Both the position numbers and the translations under genes were made by a program. Positions 26,474-40,953 of a DNA stretch of 64,000 nt are shown here, in pieces (positions within the stretch are counted from its first letter, which is position 1; every line of letters starts with the position of its first letter). The notes beneath the pieces were generated by a model. The model was not told the origin of the DNA. It made no database searches and was given only the letters and a program-made list of their open reading frames with translations. Origin of the DNA: Chrysomallon squamiferum (Eukaryota; Mollusca; Gastropoda; Neomphalida; Peltospiridae); contig CM022670.1 of assembly GCA_012295275.1 (NCBI GenBank), forward strand, positions 18,249,698-18,313,697, read 5' to 3'.

Positions 26474-29400
26474 ATGAATATTCATTTTCTTGAGGTTGAA
26501 ACAATGAAAAAATTATGAGACCCATCATCACCGTTATTATATGATTGTATACAAAAAAATGTTTTATTAAAAGGAAGTACCAGTATTCTCTTATGCTGTT
26601 TTGTAGTACTAAATGTAATTTCTCTATATCATCTTGCAGAACATAAAAATTTGGTAAAAGTAAAGACTGGGACTGGAATTTGACATTCTGTGTGAAGTAT
26701 TTCTTACCCTAAGTAAAGTGTTTGACATTCTTAAGTCATTTAAAGTCTTTAGAAATTATCCATCAGTAATGTGGAAGGTTTAACTGATTGCCCATTGCCA
26801 ACACTGATGATGTTTAAAGAAATCCTGAAGATCACCAAGCAGGTTTTTGTAATATCAATCAAGTGATTTGAGTATTTACAATGGATGTGTTTAGACCCAG
26901 TAGTGACAGTATACTGATGATTATTTTAAAAGAATAATGGTAAGTTTATTAAACAGACAAAATTATCTGATGATGAATAATAAACTGAAATCATTAAAAT
27001 GGTTACTAGTTGTTTGTACACAAATTCTTTTGGAATGGTTGTTTGAAGCTGTCTTATTGAAATGTGTTTTATAGTCCACTGATCTTCAGTTCCAGTTTGT
27101 ATATAGGCACACTTGCTGTCAGTGTATCAGAATAAACATGTTTACATATTGTTTTTGACATTCTACATTTATGTATATTTTTCATTATTTTATTTTAGAA
27201 TTTTGTTTGTTTTTGTCTTTTCCCCTCTTTTTGTTTCATAAATTAAAAAATTTAAGACATCTTTTAAAAAAATGAGAATATAAACCAAAGTGAAATTATT
27301 TATTTATGCAAGTTAATCTGTTTCATTGTTGTGTGATGTCATTCACCATGCTAATCCTCAAGTTATGCCTGATCCTTCTAAATGTTGCCTGTGGTTTTCC
27401 AGATGATTTGGTGAGCTTGTCCAACTAGTTTTCCAAAGGCTTTATTCCACTATTCGCATATATTGTAGGCTATGAATAAAAAATTAAAAAAACTTTAACA
27501 AAAATAATAATAAAAAATACGTAGTGACAAAATCTGTAGTTAAATAATTTTAGCTCCACTTAGGAAAATATAATAATTATTTCTTAGAAGACTGAATAAG
27601 AACTAGGGAAAAAACAGCAATATGTTATTATGTTTTATACACAATTAACAAATTTAAAGAAACAAAACGATTTTAAAAATGTACGTGACTTGGCCTTAGA
27701 ACACTGATTAAAGATAAAAAAAAAATCTGTAAATCCATTAAAACAACCTATAATTTTGTGCAGTCTTTTGAAATCTTTGCTGAAAAGAACTTCCAGTTAT
27801 TTTAGTTTTTTCTTTGTATATGAATACTATTTTCCATGATTGTTCGTTCCATGGCATTCTGAAATAAATTTTAAACATAATACAGAATTCTTGTCTGAGT
27901 GATGTTCAGTATCAAACATTATAGTACTTAGTTGACTAAGTTTTTATTGTACTCGTGTATCTGGTTGTATCTTCTATATATACAATGTATAGATAAACAA
28001 TTAACTTTTTATATGATTTTATCTATAGCAAAAATGAATGAATACTCCAGTAAAAACCATTAAAACATTAAATCACAAATATTGTCCAACTAAATGAGAT
28101 ATTTGTATTTATTATATCAGCAATATATTAAAAAAAGACAAAAAAAAAGACTGATGTAACTACTGCTGTTTAAAACAGGACATAATGATTTTTTTTTACA
28201 CTTAGACTGCCACTGATTTCTTAATGTATTTTACCCAGACACTAAATTAACTAAATTAAATCATAACATTTAGACTTACCTCCCTTACTTGCTGAAAGAT
28301 GTAAAAATTGATTTTTGATCTGCAAATTTTTATTATAAAACTGAGAGCAAATGAAAGTAATCTTCTCATGTTATTAAATTTATTTATTATTTATTTTTAA
28401 TTATTAATATAAAATATATTTTAGCTTCACATCATCATAAGCACAGAAATAAACCATTAATGACTCAGAGACATATTAAATTTGGAAATACTTGTGTAAG
28501 AAAAATAAAACCCATAAATATTAAGTCAATTTATGAAGATTGCAAATTCATTTTCTTATCAATTGTAACTTCTTTAATCTTCAATTTTGTAGTTAAAAGA
28601 AAAATGAACTCAAACAAAAACTAAAGAGAAAAAAATTAAATATTAACAGCCAAATGAAATTTGTACTTTCAGACACAAATCCTATAATAATTATTTCACA
28701 ACTATAGGCCTTTATAGCTTAAACCTAAGGGCCTGCTAAACAATAATAAATCTAAAATATTTTTGAAATCTGAAAAAGAACATGTAAAATTTAAAACATT
28801 TTCATAAGCAAGTTTAAAACAGGAAATAATGTAGTGATCACAAATAATGAATTTTGCTACCCTGAGACTGCTACCGATTTCTAAATGTATTTTACTCATA
28901 CTGAAAATTACAGTAGCCTTATTAGATCAACAACAGTTAATTAACTAAATTAAATTGTAATATCTAGACTTACCTCCTTTACTTGCTGAATGATGTAAAA
29001 ATAGATTTTTGACATTATCATTCGTCTAATTTAAAATATATTTTAGCTTGAAATGACCATAAGTACAGAAAAAACCCATTAATGACTCGGAAACAAATAG
29101 AAGAAAGTAGAAAAAGATTGAATTGTGCTATTGTAGAAAAATATTATTTGACTATGTGTGTGTGTGTGGGTGTGTGTGTGTGTGTGTGAAAATCCATATA
29201 TATTAAAAGGCCATTTATGAAGACTGCCAAATTCATTTTCTTATCAACTGTTACTTCTAAAATCTTCGTTTTCTTAGTTAAAAGAAAAATGAACTGAAAC
29301 AAAAACTAAAGGGAGAAAAATAAATAATATTAACAACAGAATCAAATTTTTACTTTCAGACACAAATCCAATAATAATTGTTTTCACAAATATAGGCCTT

Positions 29401-29732
29401 TTTAGCTTAAGCCAAAAGGCCTGCAAAATAATATCAAAAATATTTTTAAAATTTGAACTTTCACTGCTGAAAAAGAACAAGCAATAATTAAAACATTTTC
29501 ATAAGCAAGTTTGTAAACAAAAAGGCAATAATAATTTAATTAAAACTTTAGGATTTCACCTTTTAGGTTATAAATCCTAATAATATCTGGCAAAATAAAA
29601 GGGATTTTGCTATCAAGCTTAAATCCCTAAACATTAAGAATTATATAAAACTAATTTTTCTTTTTCATGATTCCCCTTCATTGTCAGAACCGCTTACAAT
29701 TTTAATAAATTTGTATAATGTTAGACACTCAC
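26474..29732. other. Unit 2 counterpart of PPM1G 3' region and gene A 3' flank
   Basis: Aligns nearly continuously with 4333-7657 and includes the same internal tandem duplication. No exon was recognised on either strand. A 68-codon minus-strand frame (29480-29274) is hydrophobic but its counterpart in unit 1 is interrupted, so I do not call it. Confidence 0.6.
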
Positions 29733-30840
29733 AGATGTTGATGATGTCAGAACATCTGGCATCAACTGGCTTTGATGTGTTGTCAAAAGCTACGACAGTA
29801 AGATAGTAGTTGTCACATGGTGGTGATCTCCATGAAACTTCAGTGTCTCTTGTCGTGGTTACCTGAAAAGCAGTTTAAAAAGTCAAATGAAATTGTAATA
29901 ATGGTAAGTTCAGCAGTAAATAATAATCTCTTTGGTCCCAAAAAAGAAAACATTTAAAATTAAATTGGAGACAGCATTGTTGTCATATTTATTAATGTGT
30001 TCTTTAAAACACTTGTTTTAAAAAAAGATAAAAAAAGAAGTTATGTAACAAAACTTTAAATGTTTCTTTTTAAAAAAATTTTTTTAAATGTAATCACATT
30101 AAAATTTCATTACTGATAACCTTCTATAATTTCTAAATTATAATAACTTGACAATTTCTAAACTACATTAATCATGTGCTAATGTTTCCAGCTATATTTT
30201 TTTTATCATTCAGTTATAAAACATCAATTATATATTTTTAAAATTTGTTTTAATTCTTTTTCATCTGGCAGGAAGGAATGTTTTATATGCACCTTCATAG
30301 ACTGTAAAAACATAAAATACAGTTTTTTATATAACAATCACAGAGCTCTTATTGGGATGGGAAATGTATTACTGTAGACTGATATATGAACTGAGCTCTG
30401 GTCTGAACTCTGAACTTTAACTAGTTAGTCACGTTCTGGAAAATATTATATATTTTTTCAAAAAGTAGTATCCATAGAAAGTTATCTCAAAGTTTTACAA
30501 GCAGGTACATAACCTCAATATGACTTAAACATTTGAGTCTATCACTTAGAGTTTGATAGTGAATAATTTACTTGAATTTTAATTCCAGTTAAAAACAACA
30601 ACACAATAAGCAGCAATACCTGGATTGTAGATGAATTTGATGAAATTTCAAATACTGAATGACACTGATGTTCAAAACTGTATTTATAAAACTTTACTTC
30701 TTGCGGCCTCTCAAAAGCAGATGTCCATGAAAATAGAGTCCCTTCCTGAATATAAATTTTGCCAGCAGGTGGTTGAATGGAAGGAAACATCTGAAATGAC
30801 AGTGCAGTTATAACAAACCCATTAAAATAATTATCATCTT

Positions 30841-30872
<32 letters not shown>

Positions 30873-32588
30873 GAATTAAGTGAACGATGAGATGGAGATG
30901 TAAGGGAAGGGAAAGAAGCATACAAAAAGATATAACACTGTAAAGAACATTTAAAAGAAAAAGCTAATATAAATAACAAATACCTGTTTTTCCATTACAG
31001 TCGAATACTGTGCATTGTTCCACACAGTTACGATAATATTAAAGGTGGATTTAAATTCTTGAATGTTTATTAGTTTCAGAGTGTGGTCTTTTGAATAACA
31101 AACACGTTGTGGTGTGCAATAGCAGTTTTCAACCTCTGACTGTGAGATCAGCTCTCCACAAGATGTCACATTCTGAAAACAATTAAATAACTATTAGAAC
31201 AAAGACAAAAATATACAAGATGATGAATTCTTTTTTACGTGGACTCAGGTTTATGTACAATATCATGCAATTACAGTTTATGACAGAAACGACAAATAAA
31301 ATGAAAAGAGAAACAAAATTTCAGAACTATTAAATCAATTTTGGATTGTATGTGAAGTTTGGACTGTGGAAAATTAGATGTAAAAAAATAATACCTCTAC
31401 AAGAAATTATTGATTTGATCTTAACTAATCTCTAATATTATATTTTTATTCCTATATTTTCATTTATTCTACTCTGAGATATCAGAGACTGGTTAAAAAA
31501 CATACCAAAGGGGTAACAGTTTCTTGTTTTGAAGTGATCAGTGTGTTTATTGTTTTATCAGTAATCTGCCAGGATATTTGGTCAATTCCACTGTGTGTAT
31601 CTACTGCTGCAATCTTTAATCTGAAAGACACATAGAAATAATGGACAGTTATTTATCAAATGAAAATTCTGTTTGTGTGTTTTCACTAACTATTGGCCAA
31701 ATAATAAAATACAGAATAATAGATTATGTAAAATCTTACAGATTAGACAATGTATTTTACATAAATTCAGTAAATACTAAGAGATATAAACAAACAACAT
31801 TTTACTGAAATATAGTATATCCCTCCCACAAACAGAAGTAATATGAAGAAAACCCATACTTTATAGACATATTTGTGCAGTAATTTTAATTTTCTTGAAC
31901 TCTAAATAGATAGATACAAAGAAACTGATAGATGATATATACATACATACATAAATTCATAAATACATGCATACATATATATATATATACACACATACAT
32001 ACACACACACAAATATAGACACATAGATACATATAATTATAAATATATTCACACACACACATACACACACACACACACATATACACTCACACAATCTGAC
32101 AGACAGACAGATTTCTTACTCTATGTTTCCATTACTGCTGTCTTCTGTTAAAGTGATTTTTCTGATCTCTGGAGGAGATGAATCATAATGAACCTGTACA
32201 TTTTCTGTTTTTACATTGTGTTTTATATCAAATGCTTTAACCCACAAAATAATCAGATCGCCATCTTCAAGTCGAGGAGTAAACTCAACAACTGTTTTTA
32301 ACCCTTGATCTTCAAACATGTAGTCATAGGGTTCTGTTGTTTTTTCCTCAACAGCTTCAGCATGGATTACATAGGCAGTCTTAAATTTAACAATTCCTGT
32401 AAACAAAGAAATAAACAAATGAACAAATAATTAAATTAATAAAGAAAGAAACAAGCAAAGAAACAAACAAATAATTAAATTAATAAATAAATATTTGAAT
32501 AAATAAATAAAACAAAGATTGAGGTAAAGTATAATATATATCATCAAGAATGCCCTTTTTAAAGAATTTTTTTGTATACAGACCATGT

Positions 32589-32623
<35 letters not shown>

Positions 32624-35600
32624 AAATTAAATAATTAGAAAAACACATAGCTCAGCAGTGTTGCATAATCAGTTCTTAGATTATTGGAGCTAAAATGCAT
32701 TATCAAAATAATGCCCTGTGTTGTGTTGTGTACATAAATGATGCCTTGCTGAAAACTGAAAAGATTATAATTCTGAGAATGACTGCAGTAGGCTCCCATC
32801 ATGACATTCTTCCATTACTGATATAATAATAATAATAATAATTTAAAAAATAACAACAACCACAATAGTTCCTTAACAAATAAAAATTTTTTTTTTAATA
32901 ATAATAATCATAACATTGATAACAATAACAATAACAATAATTCATTCATTAATTCAACTGTAATAACAATTCATCTGTTCATACCTTGAATATTAGGAAT
33001 CTCAAGAAGAGTTCTCTCCCCTTCCTCATCCTCATATTGCGTATCAATATCTGTGTCGTCTGCTACAGCAGCCAGCCAGTTGTTTGTCGTCTGCAACTTG
33101 TTGACAAATCTGTCAGTAAAATTCACTGTTATCTTCTTGGTATCCACTTGCCAGGTGTAGTTTGTTGATGCTGAGGCTGATGTTACACGGATAGGATGAT
33201 CTTCATTTACTGTGATTGTCGAGAAAGGATCGTACATTATAATTCTACGAGCTTTTCTTTTATTCTGAGCTTTATCAACGACTGACAGCAGAATGGAGTA
33301 GACACCAGGAGATGACAGTGTAAATTCAACAGTCTGATCCTGCAAGTAACAAAATTAATTAATATTATTATTTAATGTAGAAATTAATGTCACAATAAAA
33401 ATGACAACTGTGAGCTTCCTTGAGTGCTTAGTAGCATCCTATTTCATAAACATATTTCATTATTAGTCAAAATCTTTGAAAACAAGAAATGTTGATTTGA
33501 TAAAATATTTGAAGTTTAGTGATAATCAAATGAAGTTTATTATCAGAAAAAAAGAAAAGAATGAAAAATAAAAAAAAATAAAAAATTGTCAGCATTGTGT
33601 GAAACATTTTCCTACAATATTGTATATTTTTTAAATACAAAGATAGATAGATATTTTTTATGTTCTTTTTTTACATTACCTTGCTATCATTCACTATAGT
33701 TTGAAAAACAAGATCACCAGATTTTGAATCTAATTTTCCTGAAAAGTAGTGAAGCTGAATAGCACTAATTGTAATTGTAGATATTCCTGATTCGTCATCC
33801 ATCCATCCATTCATTTTGATATAGATTCTGGATGCATTGGCCTGACAAATAAAGAACATATTTATTTTGACATTTTATGTGTCATTATAATGTATTTTGC
33901 AAATATAGCATAAGACAATAACCTGTTCCTACAACTGTTACTGTCAGCAGCAATGCACTTTTTTGTGTGTGTTTTAGACACAGACAAGAATGCACATGAA
34001 ATTGCTCTTAATGTATTACTCTTTTCGAACACAATGGAAATGGAACAAATCCAAGTATTAAACATTATGTGAAGATAAAAGAGATTTGATCCAGCAGTCC
34101 TTCACTCCTCATGTCAGTTTTGTGATTAGATAACTGATATCTTAAATTTCATTGACAAAGTATTATAAATTTACAGCAAAATTATGGAAATATAAAAAAT
34201 AAAAAGTATGAAAGATTTGTGTGTGTAAATTTACATGTTTTGTAATTTATGACATAAACATTCACCTAATCATTCATTTTGAACATTCACTTAATCATTC
34301 AGTCATTTACTTATTAATGCATTTTGAATGCATAATATATTTAACTTTCACCTGTTTAATGATATCATTAACTCCAAGCATGTTATAATGACAAGGCAGT
34401 TTTGTGGAAATGTGGTATGGTTTCTGAAGATCAACATTTAAAGAGTAAAGTTTTCTTTCTCTCTGTCCATTGTATGAAAATGTCTCCAGAACATCAGTTT
34501 CTATGTTTTTCACTGTAACACTGCCACCATTTGATGTTTCAAATAGAAGATTAATTCTGAAAAGAAATTAAAATAATGTAATTTTATATGTATGAAAATA
34601 AACTGATAAAATTTAAGTAATTAGTGAGTATTATGTCAAATTTTAAAAATGAAAAATTAACTGAATAAAAACAATAACAATAAGAAAATGAAGAACAAAA
34701 CAACAGTGGTAGTAATAATAAGAATGTTAATAATAATAATAATATAAATAATAATGTAAATAATAATAACCACAACCCACTAGTGACAGAGCCTAATATT
34801 TCTTTTTATCTTTCTCAAAGAAATAAACAGAAAAAAAAGACACAGTATTTCCAGAGTATTGAAAGAAGTGAAAAATATTAGTTTTCAATTTTCTAAAACA
34901 AGTAAATAATAATTTAAGTATATAACCCTACAAGATGATAAAATAGTCTGTGCTAAGCATAAACTATTTTAATAAATTATATAAACATATTATTTTATTC
35001 ATTAAATTTTAGAAAATTATAAATGACTATGATATATTATTTTTAAGAAAACTGAATGAGTAATTTTGATCTATAGTCAGATAAGGTCACTATATAACCC
35101 AGAAATTTTGACCAGGAATTTAATTGCAGTTTGAAAATACTGCATTCATAATGCCTATTTCATATAGTTCATTTTGATACCACTCATATGTGTTTGCAAA
35201 AATATACTAAAATTAAATGTCATTAAGCACAGAACATTTTTTATGGTCCTGTTAAGTCCTTCAAAAGTATCTTTACCTTTATAAATTCATGATTTTAAAT
35301 TATGACTGCATGGCATATATATTTATTATTATTTATTATTATTATTTTTTTTTTTTTTTTGGTGCTAACTTTTAGTGTTCTGATTTAATTTCAAATCTGC
35401 TGTACAAGGTTACATTTTATTTTTGTTTTCTTATTTTTCAGTGTAATTACCTGTCCCTGTTATGGAGTTGCAGAGTTTCTGGTGGTAAATCAGACATTGT
35501 GAGTGCCTCAACACAGCTGTCCAAATCAGTTTTAGAGTTATTCACATCTACATCCATGCAAGTCCTGCTGATGTTAAACACAACATGGCCTCCTGTAGGA

Positions 35601-36289
35601 AATATATGTACAAGGTAGAATTAAATATTTTTATAATAAATGTTATTTATAAATGTATTTAATTAGGTATGGATGTTTTAATTCTTATAATAATATTAGT
35701 ATGTAACAGATATGTAGATTTTAGCAATGTTTTAAAGAAAATAACATCATCTAAAAGAAATAATAAAAAGACTGCATTACTTAAAGATTAATCAGGCTGT
35801 AAAGTAAATTGTAAAGTAATTTTTTTTAAAACATTCTATGTAATTATTAATCACAACACTATCTCTAACCTCTAATAAGTTCAAAAGTAAATTTTCCATG
35901 GACAATTCCTGTATTAAAATTAGTTATGTATGCAGGTCTGGGAGGCAGTGTGTCAGATGACTGGACAGCATAATGAGCAGACAGATTATAGTGGACTGAC
36001 GTCACGTTTATTAGATTAATCCATAAAGTCGAGCGTGATGTGCTGTCAAGATCCAACATGTTTCCATCACCAGTCATCTGCAGTTTCACGTGCATCACTG
36101 GATAAGTTAGAACTGAAAAATAATTTTAAAATTTAAATGTGATTTAAGTTTAAATTATATATTTGTTGGTGTTTCATTATAAACAAGAAATAAATGATCA
36201 CACACACACACACACAGACACACAGACACACAAATATATAAACTACTTTTATGCATATCTTAATTTCTAATTTATTTTTCTTCACAATG

Positions 36290-36545
36290 GTGACCTGTTG
36301 TATGTGTGTGTTGATATTTAGATAATCAATAATTACAGTTTTCTTACTTGTTTCACAATGTATGTGTTACTAATATTTAGATAATTAATAATTAAAATAC
36401 TGTCATTTGTTTCACAATGGTGGTCTGTTATATTTAGGTATTTAATAATTAAATATATACATCCTTGTTTCACATTGTATAGTTACTAATATTTAGATAA
36501 TTAATAACTAAAATATTCTCACTTGATTCACAATGGTGACCTGTA
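36290..36545 (-). repeat. Gene B copy of the exon 10-derived minisatellite
   Basis: Repeats of CACAATGGTGACC / TTTAGATAATTAATAATTA on the plus strand, matching the array in gene A (14320-14580) with one unit fewer or rearranged. Confidence 0.6.
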
Positions 36546-37735
36546 AATCCAGGATGACATTTACAGTTGTCAGCCAGTTCTCCATCACACTGACCTGGAT
36601 AACATCTTGTACTGTCATGACGCCATGAACAGGCTTCTGTTAATAAAGTGCATTACCTTAAATAATGTATTTACAACAGCATTTCATAAGTACATATAGA
36701 ATACTGATGTAAAGTGTCAATTATTACATATAATAGTATATATCTAAATTAGGCTTCTGAAAGCAAATATAAACAGAAAAATAAAATGTATATAATTATC
36801 CTCTATTTCATATATTTGATAAGTTTCTGGATGACATTCTGGAAAAAGATAAATGTTACATTATGATGGAGGTTTTGTAAAGGCCAAAATAGGTATCATG
36901 GTATTAATGGACTCAAAATGTTCTTCAGGTATCTACATAATATTAAGTGACTGAAATTACTTACTTCTGCAGTTTCGTTTGTCAGAAGTTATCAGATAGG
37001 CACGGAGTCCAGCTGTTTCACTGACCACACCCTCACAATGTGAACATATTTCATCACTTCTTGTTGTGCATTCTTCAAAGTCACAATGGCTTATTGAATG
37101 ACACACTGAAAGTTTGAAAATTTGAAAATAACATTAAGTTTTTTATCTTTGATTATCATAAATATAAGTAAATTATAAAAATGTACCATAGATGCTGTGA
37201 ACAATAGCATAATCCAAATATTCAAATTACAGCTTCACTAAATTAATTATTCAAATTTACTCTTTGCCATTAATAAACTATAACAAACTCACAAAGGATT
37301 ATGGTTACTTTCTTAATTGTGTCATCAACTCAAAATATAATTATTTCAATATCCTTTAGAAATACAGTTCTTAAAATATCTAAACAGTAATACAAAATTC
37401 TGTAAGTCAGGGTTTTGTTATCACTATTAAAATATCTTGTGGTAGATAAAAGCTTTATTAGTGACAGATTTTGTTGTCACTTACTGTTACAATATCCTGC
37501 AGCTGGATAGAAGCCTTTATTACAATCTGTACAATTGTCAGGGGCAACGCAGATTCCTCCACTGTCTTTTTGAACTGTGCCATTTTCATAGATGATGTGA
37601 CTGTTGTTGAAGTTTACATTACAGTGAAAACCATCTGAACCACTACAAACAGCTGTGAATAGATGGTATTAAAATTTTAGTTCATTGTTCAGAAAATAAT
37701 ATTTACTTCATAACTCTGTGTGTGTGCACACGCGC

Positions 37736-37737
<2 letters not shown>

Positions 37738-37777
<40 letters not shown>
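37738..37777. repeat. (TG)n microsatellite in gene B intron 7
   Basis: About 19 TG units; the gene A counterpart (15784-15804) is short and interrupted. Confidence 0.85.
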
Positions 37778-39610
37778 CAGTCATAAGAAGCAAACACAAA
37801 TAATGTTGATTTAGTAATTAATGAAACAAAAAACAAAAAGATAATAAAATAGAAACATTATTTAATAATGTTATGATCTGAATGCAAAAGCTAGATAATA
37901 ATATCTAAATATATGAGAAATGGATGTAATTAAATTTAAAAATTGAAGATTTTTTTTTATTGGAAATCACAAATACACATTTTGGTCAGAGATATAAGTT
38001 ATAATAATTAAAAATGAATTGAAAAAGCAAATAAAAGTAAAGTAATAAAATGTTTTGTTTTTGTTTTTAAATATAACCTAAAACTTATTTGATTAAAGTA
38101 TAGAACAATTTTAATATAAATGTACGTCTTCGGCTGTTTTACTTTCAACTCAGGATCTATCACTAAAGATTTCTGTGACTGTAGTAATAATCTGAACTCA
38201 CGTGAACATGACAATGAGTCTGATGACAGATGGAAACCATCAGAACATTCACAACGTCTGCCAACTGCTGTTGAAATACAGATCTGTTCACAGCCATTAT
38301 TATTTTCTGTACAGGCATTGGTATCTGTAACATATATATCTTATACTTTCCACATGGCAAATTGCTACATTAAAGATCAATCCCCTAAAAAGGAGTGCCA
38401 AATGTTGATTTAAAAATTATGAAAGAGATATTTCACATTTTAAAAATAGTTTTAAACACACATCCATGCACACACACACATACAAAAATGAACAGACATA
38501 CAATTAGCACATCCCATGTGCACTTATGTCAATAAAGCTTATTTTATTTTCTGTTAAATATTTATGATCCACACATTCACGCACACACACAACATACTCA
38601 TTTATAACACAGCAAGTTTTCAACTTTACCAAGTGACTGCTTTTGAAAATTCATTCTTAAAGTAGAAATTTGTAAAGCATAAAATCATTCCCATAGATGC
38701 AAAATAAAAACAGAATTTGACATAATATATATATATATATATTTATGTTGGTTCCTAAATGCATAACCTGTTATTTACTTGTCATAATTAAAAAAGAAAA
38801 ATGGTAAATAAATAAATGCAGTAAATAGGAAAGAAGTGTTTAATCTTAATTAATTATTCAGTTGTTGATAGTTTGACACTCAATGGTTAATTCAGAGAAT
38901 TAACTTTATTTATTTATCTTATTTTCTTTATTTTTTTTTCTTACCATTATGAAATGTACCAGCCTGAAAAACAGTTATTCCATTTAGACGTTGAAACTTG
39001 GGTGCTGTAATTCTTGTGATGTTGCGTCCATCTAAATATACCCTATCAACTTCACTGTTTAAAAAAGAAGAAGAAGAAGAAAGTGCATTGAAAGCCTTCC
39101 CCATATGACCTAGCCACTGTTACTTAATTTGTATAAACTACTTTATTGGGTTTACTTCTAAATTTTCATAAAACTGTCTTACTGTTATATTTACTTAACC
39201 ACAAAGTGAAACTTTTTTCACTGTTTTTAGTTAAATATAGATTTTTCAAAAAATATTTAAATTCATTTTACTTACTTTGAACTCCAGTCAGAGACGTAGA
39301 GGATTTCTTGAAAAAGATATATTCCAAAAGGATGTTGTAGTGTACCAGATGAGAGAACAGTTCTGTTACTGCCATCAAAACCCATTTCTTCAACTGTCTC
39401 CAATTTTGCATCGCACCAGTACATCTTTTGTGCTAGCAAACAGTGAAAAGAAATAAAACAAATAAAAATAAGACTTAAGGAAAGAACTATAAATACACTT
39501 ACTTTTTTTCTTTCTGTAGAATAATTTATTTCTAACAATAACCAGAAAGAAAAAAAAAAAGGTTTTAAGTTTGAAGCCTTAAACATTAAATAAAAATGTT
39601 TTTAGCTGTA

Positions 39611-40373
39611 CAGTATTCCCTCGCTATTCGCGGGGGTTACGTTCTTTACCCCCCCCCCTCCCCGCGAATATCGAAAAACCGCGAATATTGGATGCAGTTT
39701 TAAAACGTCTATTATGAGATTATATACGGTACTAAATGCTTCCCAAACACTTTCTAAAGACACTCTTACTCATTAATACAGTAATAATGTAGTAATATTG
39801 CATGTAGTTATGTATTTCACTAATGTAGTAATGATAATGTAAACACATTTTAATTTTGTACTGAAACAATATTTTAATCAGAAAGAAACGTAAGTGCAGG
39901 AGGACAGTAACACCGCATAGCATAGTTACCCATACAGTATTACTGTACCGTAAAGTCATTTTCTATGCGTACAACATATGTATTAGAATTGACAGAAAGT
40001 GGAACAAATTTAAAGGCAAACAGACAGATAAATACAGTACGCACAGTTCAGGTAATAATAATACAATTCAGTAATAATATGCAATTAAAAACATTATTAA
40101 TACACGGTCACAAAAAATATGCACTGTACATACAGTGTATGCATTTATAAAAAAATACGTACTGTATTGCAATAATAATTGAAAAAAATTGATATTGTTT
40201 GTGCTGTCACCAATAATGAATGATAATAAAATGATGATGAAATTTGCAGTGCCATACGATGATGATGATAACACTAATGTACAGTATGGCACAGCTTAGC
40301 TGCTGCTTTACAGCACTTTAGGTAATTATTCCTAGTCTTCAGGCACTTAAGTCTCTATGACCTACAAAAACCC
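39611..40373. mobile_element. pogo/Tigger-like element, right end truncated
   Basis: Starts CAGTATTCCCTCGCTATTCG directly after a TA (39609-39610) that is the uninterrupted TA at 17700-17701 in gene A. It has an internal CCGCGAATATCGAAAAACCGCGAATA block near 39660. The TA target and the CAG...CTCGCTATTCGCGG end are the pogo/Tigger style of the Tc1/mariner superfamily. No transposase frame is visible. At the right it stops at aaaaacccg (about 40373), where the rest of an inverted terminal repeat should follow, and joins the hAT remnant. Confidence 0.75.
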
Positions 40374-40403
40374 GTAAAAAGGTTGAGAAACGATGCTCCA
40401 TAC
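40374..40403. mobile_element. hAT terminus remnant plus target-site copy
   Basis: GTAAAAAGGTTGAGAAACGATG followed by CTCCATAC is identical to the right end of the hAT element of unit 1 (22302-22331). Homology to unit 1 continues to about 40485. Confidence 0.85.
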
Positions 40404-40574
40404 TAAAATCTAAGACATTCATTGTAGGTTAACACATTGTGTACAGTGGTTCGTTCCATAATATATATTTAATTTAACAAAATTCTTTTAAAAGACAACA
40501 ACAACAAAATAAAAAATCCATAACTTGCTAAAGTTAGAGAACTTATTTTATTTTCGGAAGTTAACATTTAAAAT

Positions 40575-40790
40575 GTTTACAGCTTTTTTCTTCCTTAACA
40601 GTATGGTACATATTACAGATTAATTAATTATCACGTGGAAAACATTAACGATTATTATTATTATTATTATTATTAACAAGACTAACAAAAGACCAAGGAA
40701 AGTTTTATTTGAACTGTTTACAGCTTTTGACCTCCTTAATAGTATCGTACATACTACAGAAAAAGTATCACTTGGAAAACATCAACTTCC
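40575..40790 (+). repeat. Direct repeat in the gene C upstream region
   Basis: 40575-40650 and 40716-40790 share GTTTACAGCTTTT...CCTTAA(C/T)AGTAT(G/C)GTACAT and TATCAC(G/T)TGGAAAACAT(T/C)AAC, about 140 bases apart, ending about 165 bases before the gene C start codon. Possible duplicated promoter or 5' UTR element; no known factor site is claimed. Confidence 0.6.
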
Positions 40791-40953
40791 TTGTATGCAA
40801 CGAAGAGTAAGAGGTCACATTTCCGAGAAGAACATTTTGTTTCCGCAAAATCTTTGTTATCCTCACGTCCTGCAACATCGCCTATCACTTTCGCGAAGCA
40901 CGCGTAAGAAACAACAGCAGTAAAACAAACAAAAAAGCGATGTATTAATAACA

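Larger units (their letters stand above)
29733..39432 (-). pseudogene. Gene B: 5'-truncated duplicate of gene A (exons 5-20 intact, exons 1-4 deleted)
   Basis: Exons: 39432-39276, 39054-38945, 38324-38202, 37652-37485, 37105-36965, 36636-36523, 36112-35870, 35592-35451, 34556-34352, 33841-33680, 33339-32985, 32396-32120, 31620-31506, 31172-30984, 30790-30620, 29862-29733. Every exon has the same length as in gene A, with intact splice sites and no stop; about 934 residues remain. By eye the proteins are over 90% identical. The signal peptide and blades 1-4 of the propeller are missing: upstream of exon 5 the sequence runs into a pogo-like element and then a hAT remnant. Without a leader and with only two propeller blades the ancestral protein cannot be made. 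The open frames mean the loss was recent, or that the locus is transcribed from another 5' exon. No transmembrane exon was found. Confidence 0.85.

Noticed and set aside
29274-29480. Hydrophobic minus-strand frame that could be a transmembrane exon of gene B
   Set aside because: The counterpart in unit 1 is interrupted by a stop, the surrounding block is a non-coding tandem duplication, and it does not resemble gene C exon 21.
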